A stretch of DNA of 64,000 nt from Hippopus hippopus (lineage: Eukaryota; Mollusca; Bivalvia; Cardiida; Cardiidae). Under the pieces are notes generated by a model, which was given only the letters and a program-made list of their open reading frames with translations, searched no databases and was not told the DNA's origin. The stretch covers positions 1,240,001-1,304,000 of the forward strand of contig OX328103.1 in assembly GCA_946811185.2 (NCBI GenBank). The letters run 5' to 3'. The translations under genes were made by a program, and so were the position numbers. Shown here piece by piece: positions 47,401 through 59,400 of the stretch. Numbering within the stretch: position 1 is the first letter of the stretch; each line of letters opens with the position of its first letter.

Positions 47401-50400
47401 TGTGCGTCACCAATGACGCAACTTTCCAAAATCTAAATTATCTGGGAAATTGAATAAATCGTCAAAAATCAAAGTCTGTTCTTGGTTCACTATCAGATGA
47501 ACACCGTTCTTTTTTTAACTACAAGGTCTATTTTAGATATAAGTGGTTTTCCGGTAATTTATTTATAGAATAAGAGTGGTTTACGCACTATTACCATAAA
47601 GTACAGTGGACAGTTGGCGTAAATACAGGCCAAGTCGAAGTCTTAGTTGGGTTCTCTGTAATTTATAGCTTATTTTACGTGACTTCCGGTATATAAAAGT
47701 ACACATTACCAGTCTGTTCTGTTCGCAGAAAATGTCACGACGACGTAAACTGTAGCATTCTTCTTGATCGTTTGCTTCCTACAGCTGCCGATCAAGCCAC
47801 ATTAAGCAGCCATTCGGACGAGAATGTATCGTCTGTCAAAAATTGAAGTCGAGCTTTCCGTCAGAAATGACTTAAAGACTTTACTTTCTTGGAAGACCCA
47901 TTTGTTTTGACCCCCAAAGCTAAAAAATGACCCGCAACTACAGAGGCAGGGGGTCACAATGACCCCCAAATTTCAATGCTGAGAGAAAACCCTGGTATGG
48001 ATATGGTGAGGCTTGAACCAGGGTACTCCAGGTCATGAGTCAAAGACCCCCCCCCCCCAACGCTTAAGAAAATATTGAGGGAAAAGGAGAAAATTGCTGG
48101 TAACCATTCACAGACAAAATCAATTTTTTGGGTCTCATTCATTTTGTCGTCTGCAAATTTGCTTTCAATTTGGACACAAACATAATTTTGTCATCAGATA
48201 ACAGTGCTCCCGCTGTCGATCGCCAGTGGCGCCAAATGTGAAAATTAAGAAAAAATGGCACCAAAAATGAAGCACTGGTGAATGTACTGGCGACAAGTAA
48301 ATGCCTAAAAATAATTCTTAAAAGATCTTAACTCTGACTAAAACAATATGTATCAAGTGTGAAGGATGCCCGCGTTACTGTTTATCACACCTAATCAAGC
48401 TGGCTTTCATTAACAGTTTTGTCTAATTACACACCAGTCTAGCGTACGCACCACATAATGCTAATCAATCAAATGTTGATTTCGCAACGCCCCGTTGTAC
48501 ACGCGGAAATTTCGAACCAATCAGAAACCAGATACAAGATTTAATTACCGCCCATAATTTCTAAAGCCACGCCTTGATTCTGCCTTACCTGGTAAGCATC
48601 CTCTCACTGGTTAGCATTTCATTGTGTGTACTTAGCGATGTCAATAATGAAAAATGAGTTAATGGTATTGATCCGCTTATCTAGCATAAAATGACAGATT
48701 TTGAAGTTAGCTGCCACCCTTAATGAAAGTTTTATATCAAATCACGCGGAAATAATTTTCCGAAAATTAACCGACATGAAAAATGGATCGTCACAAAAAA
48801 CGTGAAAACCCATGACACAACTAAATGTCAGTTGACGTCGTCCGATCAGAAGCACTTCAGACTGTCTTTTTAGCTTTGATAATGACTTCAAACAGTAAAT
48901 TTACCAAAATGTATGTATAAAACAATAAGTGGGTGCTAAAATATATGTCTAATAATGAGGAAAAAACTCGGGTGATCTTATGACATGAAAATGTTGAATA
49001 ATGGGGGGGGACTTTGATTTATTAAACCCTTTACCACACCATCCCAAATTTCTTCTTTAATTTCATTAAAACTTGAGGAATTCTAACAGGTTTGCAGCTT
49101 TAGAATTACAGCGCTGTATTACTGTTCAAATACAACTTCTGTGTCCCAGCAGCTCACAACCTTGAAAATCCTTGGGGATGAAGGAACAAAAGGAAGCATG
49201 TATGTAGTATTATAGTGAGCAATGGATTTAGTAACTTTAACATGGGCCAATAAACTGAAACATCTAATGTACTATGTGGCTACCTCAGTTGGCTCCTACT
49301 GGCCCCAATTTTTTTGAGCTGGCGAATTTGATGGCGCAAAAATTAAAACTTGCAGGGGAAGCCCTGGATAAAGAGTTACGTTTTTGCAACTTGGACTAGT
49401 TTTTGGAATGTTTAGAATTAGCCTGAAAGATTAGCTGTAAAGCAAACAATTCCATGATTTTATAACCTAGTGTCCAAGTATTCACCAACCAATCTTAAGA
49501 CCATTCTTTGTCTTTTTCTCCAAGATTTTCTAAATGTGAAAGTAACACAACTTCTGATTGGCTAACTGAAATGGTTTAGCCAGTCAGAAGTTGTGTTATT
49601 TTTAAAATTAGACAAGAGCCGTCGTAGAGGGATTATGCTCCCCAAACAGGTCTCTGTTTAGGAAAGTGAAGGCTGTCTGTAAAACCGAGAAAAATACATC
49701 GGCGCAATATCCTAAAGAGTTCATATATGAAGTTTCATCCAATTTGGTCCAGGGGTTGTAGAGAAATGGCATCTGACAGACGGACGGACGAAGCGGCGAC
49801 TATATGCTCTGCCTTCAGGGAGCATAAAAATTCCTTAGAACAACACTAAGAAAATTCAAAAGAGTGGTTGGTCAAAACAGACTCTGCAAATGAAAGCTTT
49901 AAAAACCATTGTGGGAAAAAGCAAAAGCGCTGGTATTCCCCCATGATTTACATTCTTTCAAAAATATCTCAAATTATTTGAGATAATTTTTGTCTATCTT
50001 TGGCAAAATTGGAAAAGTCTAAAATTTTGCTGACTGATAAAGTTTTTTTAGACTCGTTCATAACAACAAAATTTAACTCTTTACCAAACAACAAAATTTT
50101 GGACCACTCCAAATTCAAAGATATTGCAGGCAACAATTCAAATGAGGCTAAAATGCTGGAATTTGCTTTTGACAGGGTAGAAAACATTGTGGGAAAAAGG
50201 AGAAAATGCTGGTTACCAGCATTTTCTTCTTTTCCCATTATGTTTTCGAAAGCCTTCTTTGTTAGGGTCGTCAAAACTTGGGATTGTATGGTACAGAGTT
50301 AAGACTGGTATTAATCAAATCATTTGCAGATGACAACTTGATAGTAGCTCAAATGATGATCGCAGTCTTTGACCGGGTAGAAAACATTATAGGGAAAGGA

Positions 50401-53400
50401 GATAATGCTGTTTACCAACATTTTCTCCTTTTCCCACAATGTTTTCTACCCTATGCAGGACAAAAATCATCATTTCAGCTATGTTATTTGTCGTGTGCTA
50501 ATGCTTTCAACTTGGTCGAGTCTAAAATTTTGCCATTTGGTAAAGAGTTAACTATCACAAATGTGTGAAAGGTAAGTCTGAGAGCTAGGTCAAAACAATG
50601 TAACCTCCGTCTCCTTAAATGCTACATTTGAATCAGAAATCAAGCAAAACAGGAATGAATATTTAAGGCCATTTAACCCGTTCTATTTGTACTTGGAACC
50701 ACTGCTTAAACATAACCCTTAAACCATCACCACACAATCCCAAGTTTTAACAACCCCAAGAAAGGGGTCCCTTTCGAAACATTTTGGGGAAATGAGAAAA
50801 TACTAATAACCAGCATTTACTCATTTTACAACAATGTTTTCTATCTTACCAAAGACAAAATTCCATCATTTGAGCTCTATTTCAATTCCTGTCTGCAAAT
50901 GCTTTCAATTTGGACAAGTCTACATTTTTGTCCTTTGGTAAAGAGTTAACAATTTAGGACTTATTCCAATCCAAACCATTTGCAGACTGAAAATTAAAAT
51001 TGGTTAAAATGATGAGACTTGTCTTTAATTGCGTGGAAAACATTGTGGGAAAAGGAGAAAATGCTGGTAACCAGCATTTTCTCCTTTTCCCACAAAGTTT
51101 TCAAAAATATTTCTCAGGGCTGTGAAAACATGGGATTGTGTAGTAACGGGTCCCTACAACACTGTGTTTTACAATCCTACAGAAAGGCTTTTGAAAACAT
51201 TGTCAGAAAATGATAAATTCTAGTGCTTGCAGCCTTCTTTTCCAACAAGTTTTCTATCCATTTACTGCCGAGCCCCAGTAGCTCAGTCAGCAGTGTACAG
51301 GACTTGAGAACAAAGGGTCGCGGGTTCAATACTTGGCTTGGCCAATTTCTTTCCACAGATTGAAGATATGATAGTAATTCAGACAGGATTCATTCCTCTC
51401 TCACTGCTGACCATCCTTTTGATGATGGTTGAGTGGAAAAGCAGCCAGTAGCTTGGAAAGAATATTGTGCCGAGTACTGGTGTAAGAAACTCCAGGAAAG
51501 CATGAAGAGGTGCACTGGCCGCCGAGATATAACTAATATAACGTTGAAAATAGTTTTAAACACCATACAATCAATCAATAAATCCCTTTGCAAGACAAGA
51601 AAGGGAAAAAGAAGTAAAATCCTAGTTGACTCTTTACCAACTGGCAATTTTTTTCTAATTTTAAGGCATCTGAAGACAACTATATAACTATGGCTCAAAA
51701 ATGAACTTTATACTCGTATGGGTAAAAAGATAATGTGGGAAAAAGAGAAAATGCTGCTTACCAGCATTTTCTCCAATCCCACAATGTCTTCAAAAGCTAT
51801 CTTCCTCAGGATTGTTTGACCCTTCACCAAACAATCTCGGGTTTTAACGACCCTTGGAAAGAAGCCCTTTGAAAACAGTGTGGGAAAAGTAACCAGCATT
51901 TTCTCCTTTTCCCACAATGTTTTCTACTTTATCAAGCACAAATTCCACCATTTGAGTCATCTTTAATTTGTCGTCTGCAAATGCTTTCAATTTGAATATC
52001 TAGAATTTTGTCGTTTGGCAAAGAGTTAAACTAGTTAAACTATGTATTGTGTGGTTAAGCTTTAACAGAAGTTTCTCATTTTCCCACAATGTTTTCAAAA
52101 TCTTTAATTCATAACATTTCATGACAACATTGCTGATTCCCCCCCCCCCCCCCCGGCTTAAATTTGGGCTCATTCTGTCAGGATTCTTGAAAAATGCAAG
52201 TATAATATTTTATCTACGCCAGGCAAACCATATTGGTTTGTAAGAGGTGCAGTTGCTATGCCATGACATTTTTGAAAAATGAAATAATTGGATAAAATGC
52301 TGCCTCTCATATGAAGTGAGAAGCCATTTTTTAGATGAGGGATTTTCAACAAGAGGGCCATGATGGCCCTGTATCGCTCCACTGGCTATTAAGTAAAAAC
52401 ACTACAAGCCAAACATTACAATATTCAGCAAATTGATTTCAAACACGAGGACATGCAAACATTTTTCTATCTAATCCTACGAGAAAGTTGTGATCCATGG
52501 GCAAAGCCAATTTTGATCGCAAAGCTATAATTATTTGAATCCTGGTGGAGGTCCACAATATAAAGCTCCATACCAAATAATTCAGTTCTTGAAAGTTATA
52601 AACAAAAAGATTTTCAAATTTTTCTCAATTTGGGCACCCTTGATAGAGACCCCCTAGATAAAGCTAAATGCAAAATTTGATAGCCCTAGCCCTTATAGCT
52701 AGATGCGAAAGATTTTCCTATATAAGCCCGCCCATGTAAAACATGTTACCCCCCGGAGCGAAGTCAAATTTGACCCTCGGCTATAATTTGGACACCCTTG
52801 GTACAGGTCCACTAGATAAAGCTACATGCCAAATTTGGTCGCCCTAGGCCCCATGGCTAGGTCAAAGAAGAATTTTAAAGTTCTCCCTATATAAGCCCAT
52901 GTAAAATTTGTTATATAAGCCCATGTAAAACTTGTTACCCCCGGGCAGGGCCTAACTTGACCCCAGGGCTATAATTTGAACAATCTTGGCAGAGGTCCAC
53001 TAGATAAAGCTACATGCCAAATTTGGTAGCTCTAGGCCCTATGGCTAGGTAGAAGAGGAATTTTAAAGTTCTCCCTAAATAAGCCCATGTATAACTTGTA
53101 ACCCCCGGGGCGGGGCCAATTTTGACCCCAGGGCTATAAATTGAAGAAACTTGGTAGAGGTCCACTAGATAAAGCTACATGCCAAATTTGGTAGCCCTTG
53201 GCCTTACGGTTTCAGACAAGAAGATTTTCAAAGATTTTCAAAATTTTTCAGTTTTGTTGCCATGGCAACCAGAGTTTTTGAAGGAATTAAATTCTTTCAA
53301 GAAATTCTGAAGAGGACCATGGCAGGATCATTTCTGTGAAGTTTCATCAAAATTGGATGGGTAGTTTCAGAGAAGAAGACGTTTTAAAAAAAAGTTAACG

Positions 53401-56400
53401 CACGGATGGACAGACGGATGGACGGACGCACGACGGACAACAGGCCATGACATAAGCCCGCTGGCCTTTGGCCAGTGGAGCTAAAAATTAATATTTTGTT
53501 TTGTGGTAATTTTCTGCAGGCTTGGAAACATTACTCATCAAAATAACCTTTATTTTTGCTTTCAAATGGTGCTGATTTTTTTTTTTGTCTGGTGGACTCA
53601 ATGACGATTTTAACCTTTCGTCCCAAGTAATTTTGGTCGCGTAAATACACAGTTTTACTGCGTAAATGCGAACCCTGAATAAGGCAACCTTGTAGATGTA
53701 ACAAACAAAATTTTTAGACTTAACCGAACTGAAATTGTTAGCAGATTTTAAATGAATATTGCTCAAATGATGAACTCTACCAATCTTATCGGCACAATTC
53801 AGTATCTTATTAGGTACTGACCACATCATTCTAATCAGGTATCATTCAGTTTAGCAATGCTTCAGCGACATTGCACAAATTGCTCAGCACCGAGTACAGT
53901 TCATGAATGCTGATGACCAAAGTTTATCGGGTACCTGCCATACTTTATAAATAGTATCACAGTTGCCTTACTAGACAATCAATATAGGTACCAGCCATTA
54001 CACCAACGGCCCATATCTACACTGAACTCCTTCCTTACTGTAGACGAAACAAAAGCATTTGTGGACAGTGTAGATAAAGATCAGACTGCATAGAACATGT
54101 AGTCTGATCTATGATCTACTCTGTCCACTACTTTTTTCAAGATTATGACCAGCGGTTCTTCATCTTGCAGCAAAGGTGTATTAATGGCCTTTGAAAAAGT
54201 GTGATTTATTCACTATCGAAAGAGTTAAAGCTCCTTTCACAACTTTAGTTGTCTTTGCGGCCAATGTAGATCAAGATCAGACTGCACAAAATGTGCAGTC
54301 TGATCTATAATCTACCCTGTCCACTTTGCTCAAACAGTATAGACAAATGCCATTATGACATTGCAATTATTTGGGTCTTCTTTTTAAGCTGAAAATGTCT
54401 TTTGGGTTTATTTGTTGTTCAAAGGGTTAGTCTTTTACCATAATCAGTGTTACCAAAAACATTTATTTTCTGTTTCAAAGGGGTAGAAAAAAAAAAAGAA
54501 CATTTTGAGAAAATGTGAAAATGTTGGTTACCATTTTTTCAAAACTGTTTTCAAAAGCTTACTTCCTAACCCTTTCCCAAACGGCAAATTTTGGACCAGA
54601 CCAAATTGGAAGTATTTTGCAGATGAAAAATTAACAGTTGCTAAAAAGATCATTTTTCTATATGATAGGGTAGAAAACATTGTGGGAAAAGGAGAAAATG
54701 CTGGTTACCAGCATTTTCTCCTTTTCCCACAATGTTTTCAGAAGGCTTCTATTCCTGACCCGTAAAAACCAGGGATTGTTTGGGAAAGGGTTAATTAATG
54801 GGCATTAAAATTTGAGACTGTTTAGTAAAGAGTTGATTCTTTAACATGACAATTTTCTTTAGACCTGTCCATATTATCACATTTCCAGACAAAAACTGTG
54901 TTGCTCAGATAAAGGTAGGAAAACTGGGGGAAAAGGAGAAAATGCTGGTTACCAGCAATGTTTTCAAAGGCCAACTTGCACATGAAGTTATTGAGTACAG
55001 GATAAAAACTGTAATCAAACAGCGTCATCAGCAGAAATTGTATCAGGGTACCTGGCCTACATTCTCGTTATGTCATTACAATTTATTGACAGGAAACTCA
55101 TTAAACCCTTCATTTTTACATTACCTCCCTTTATCATTTTAACCCTAGAAATGTAGCATTTTGTCGACCCCAATGGAAAATCATTTTTATACAGATTATC
55201 CATGGAAGAGAAAAAGGTACCCACACGAAAATGCTGGTGGTCCTTTTCCAACAATGTTTGCTCCCCTTTCAAAGAAAAAAATTTGATCCTTTGAACCACA
55301 TTAAAAAAGTCTTCAGTGAATGCTTTCAATGTGAAAATGTTTAAGTTAACCCTTTACCACACAATGCCGACTTTTAACGATCCTGGGAAAGAAGCCTTTT
55401 TGAAAATATTGTGGGAAAAGGAGAAAATGCTGGGAACCAGCATTTTCTCCTTTTCCCACAATGTTTTCTACCCTATCAAATAAACATCTCACCATTTGAG
55501 CCACTGAAATTGTTGTCTGCAAATACTTTCAATTTGGACAAAGCTTAAATTCTGTCGTCTGGTAAAGGGTTAACTCTTTGACCCTATGACAAAAATATAG
55601 ACTTCTCCAAATTGAAAGCTTTTGCATACAATGATTAAAATGTGGTTCAAATGATGGAATTTATCTTTGATGGGGAAGAGAACATTGTGGAAAAAAGGAG
55701 CAAAATTAATGCTGGTTACCAGAATATTCTCCTTTTCCCACAATATTTTTAAGAGGCTTCTTCCGCATGGTCGTTAGAACTCAGGGAAGTGTGGTAAAGG
55801 GTTGAAATTTTGTCATCTATTTCAGACTTCAACAGACTTTTTCAAAAGCAAAAATATCTGTCTAAATTTTGTAGCTAAACAAATTTCAATTGTGTAAATA
55901 GGAGAATTGCTCCCAATGATGCCAGGCAGGGATGTGCAGTGGTTAGTGTGTCTGACTTGTGACTGGGTGGTTGCTGGGTTGATACCCAATTGAGACAAAT
56001 CTTCTTTCTTGCAATTTTTCGCCTCTCACCACTGATGCACGTAAGAAATATAGAGTGTCACTTGGAAAGAAAGTTGTGTCAGTACTGGTGTGAGAAAGCC
56101 CGAAAACATACCTTTATGCACTGACCGCCGTGATTCGACCCAAACTGTTTAAATGGTGTTGTGCTCGAATACAAACAAAAGCTTTAAATGAGGTATTTTT
56201 TAAGACCAATGACAAAATTCAGGACTTGTCTAAATTTAAAGCATTTGTTGAAAGACAAAATGGACGAGGCCCAATTGTTTTAAATCTTTGAAAGGGCAAA
56301 ACAATTATTAGCAATGAGAGGAAATAATCCTGTCGCCATAACTATCATCAATCCTCGGAGAGAAAGTGGATGAGCATGATTTCAAGTCCTGTATATCATG

Positions 56401-59400
56401 TAGTGCGGTACTAGGCTCAACTACCAGCATTTTTTCTTTGTCCAAAGCCTGCTTCCATAGGGTCCCTTGACCCTTTACCACACGATCCAGAGTTTTAATT
56501 ATTCTGAGAATTGATGGATTGATTGATTGTATGGTGCTTAACACGTTTATCAACATCATTTTAGTTACACAAGGTGGTCAGTGCACCTCTTCCATGCTTT
56601 CCTGGAGTTTCTTTCACCAGTACTCTACACAAAATTCTTTCAAATCCACTGGTTGCTGAGAAAGAAACCTTTCAAAAACATTGTAGGAAAAGGAGACAAT
56701 GCTGGTAACTACCATTCCCCACCCCCTTTCACGTTTTCCACCCAGTTAATTCTTTACCACACAATCCCAAATTTTAATGACCATGAAGAAAAAGCCTTTG
56801 GAAAACATTGTGGGAATAGGAGAAAATGCTGGTAACCAGCATTTTCTCCTTTTCCCTCAATGTTTTCTACTCTATAAAAGACAAATTCCATTTTTAGAAC
56901 TAGATTTAAGTTGTCGTATGCAAAGCCATCAATTTGGACCAGTCTAAATTTTATCATGTGGTAGAGAGTTAAAGACAAATCGTTATTTGAGCTGCATTTA
57001 TCTTGTCGACTGAAATGCTTTCAATTTGGATGAGTTTACAATTTTGTCTTTTGGTAAAGAATTAACCATTTACCACAATATCCTAACCCTTTGGCTGCTA
57101 AGCGCTACTCAATGGCCTTTTGCAGACAGTGTAGATCAAGATCAGACTGCATAGAACGTGCAGTCTGATCTTGGATCTACACTGATAAGGAAATATCCCC
57201 CCCCCCCCACAAAAAAAAAAAAGTTATGTATGAAGTAGCATTATTCTGGTCTGTACTATTGCCTTGAAAGTTTAACTTAACATATTTAGCAGATAAGGGT
57301 TAAGGAGAAGGAAAATGCGGAAAAGCCTGGCTCCAGCACTTTTTTCTTCTTTTCCCACAGTGTTTTCAAAAGGCATCTTCCTCAGGGCCGTAAAAACTCA
57401 CGATTGTTTGGTTAAGCGTTAAATGACTTTGCCAAACTAAGTGCCAGGAAACAATTAATCAATGTTCAAACATATTTATTTCCTGCATGAATATGTCCTT
57501 TCGCTTTCCGTTAGACCTTTACGACAAAATCTTGAGTTTTAACTACCCCAAGACAGAAGGCTTTTGAAAACAATGTGAGAGGAGAAAATGCTGGTAACCT
57601 GCACTTTCTCCCTTATCACTATGTTTTCTTCTTTACAAGATAACTTCAGCTAGTTTGCATCAAGTCAAAACTTACCCTATGCACACCCTTTCAATTTCAA
57701 TGAGCCTTCAACCCTTCACCACACAATCCAGACTTTAAACAGTCCTGAGGAAGGCCACTTTTGAAAACATTGTAGGAAAGGAGAAAATGCTGGTAACCAG
57801 CCTTTTCTCCTTTTCCCACAATGCTTTCTACACTTTTACAGAGAAATATCATCATTCTCACCAAATTTAATTTGTTGTCAGAAAATGCTTTCAATTTGGT
57901 CAAGTCTAAAATATTGTTGTGTAGCAAAGAGTTCATGTGTTGTATGGAAAAGAGTTTTTCTTTATCCAATGACAAAAATTTAGACGTACCAAATTGAAAG
58001 CATTTGCACACTAGAAATTTAAAATGGTTTCAATAATGAGGTCTGTTTTTGATTGACTGATTGATTGTATGGTGTTTAACACCATTTTTAATGTTTTTTC
58101 AGTTATATCACGGTGGCCAGTGCACCTATCTATCTTTCCTGAGTCTCTTTTTACCAGTATTCCACACAATTTTCTTTCAAAGCCACTGGCTGCTTTCCCA
58201 CATAATCCTGTTTCTCAAGGAGTCAGAAATATTGTGGAAAAAGCAGAAAATGCAGGTTACCAGCATTTTCTTCTTTTCCCAACCAAGTTTTAAAAACCTT
58301 CCACCCAATCCATTAAAACTCGACATAGTTTGGTACAGGGATAAATTTTCAATCATACATATGTGCAACTTTTGGATGCATGCAACATACTTCCGACTTG
58401 TCAGATATTAGGCCATTAGTCATAACCCTTTACCACATAATCCAAAGTTTTAACAACCCTGAGCAAGAGGGCTTTTGAAAACATTATGGGAAAAGGAGAA
58501 AATGCTGGTAACCAGCATTTTCTCCTTTTCCCATAATGTTTTCTTCCCTTTCAAAGACAAATTCCATCACATGAGGCCTAACAAAAATATGTGTTTAAAG
58601 TTTTGGTCCGAGATGCTGTCGGTAGGGTAAGCAAAGGTGTATTAAATTTGTCGTCTGCAAATGCTCTGGATAAGTCCAAACTTTTGTTGTTTGGCAAGGA
58701 GTTTATGATTTCATCAAAAAAAAAAAAAATGCTGAAAGAAACCTTACAAGCACTGCAGTAAGTGTAGATAGAGATCAGACTGCAATGTATTGAGTATTTG
58801 AAGGGCTAGCAGTGAGAAATGCCTGAATATTTCAACTTATCTCTTTACAAGACAACAAAATTCAAGGCATGTCCAAATTAAAAACACTTAGGGCGTATTC
58901 CTTTCGCTACTCGGAACACTCCGAACATGTTCTAAATCAATGGAGTATTTTGGAACACTGTGCCGTGTTCTTCAGAACACGTTCTGACTGTTCTAATTCA
59001 ATCGAGGTGCAGCGCACCTGCTGAACGGTTGCTAGGTGATTCAAGATGGCTGAAAGATGGAGTGTTCTTCGTGGCCAATCTTGCAATTGTCTTTTTTACG
59101 ATATGAACGCCATAAATACGAGCATTGTAGACTCGGCAGTGTCAGTCTTTACTCCCTTTCCGCAGCTAATCACATCCTCCACTAGCACAACTAAGACAGT
59201 AGCTCTTGCAACAGCCATCATGGCAATGTACATTAATTTAAGTATCGATTAGAACAATGTTCCGAAAATGCTCCATTCAGAACGTAATTCCAGAACAGTG
59301 TATGTTTTCTGAAATATTCCATTTGCACATTTTAGAAAAGCATTCCAGAACAATGGACATTGTGCCAGAACAGGTGAATGGAATACGCCCTTAGAGACTA

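Larger units (their letters stand above)
47162..49380 (-). mobile_element. MITE-A carrying nested insertions
   Basis: MITE-A pieces are 47162-47211 (TTAACTCTACCACACAGTCC to AAGAAGG), about 48058-48201 (GAAAATATTGAGGGAAAAGG to TTTTGTCATCAGATAA) and 49372-49378 (AGAGTTA). The gaps hold SINE-B with a 668-bp insert, and a 1165-bp element. Confidence 0.85.

Noticed and set aside
59046..59252. A 68-codon open frame starting MAERWSVLRG
   Set aside because: It lies entirely inside the 500-bp TIR element, is far too short for a transposase and has no domain.
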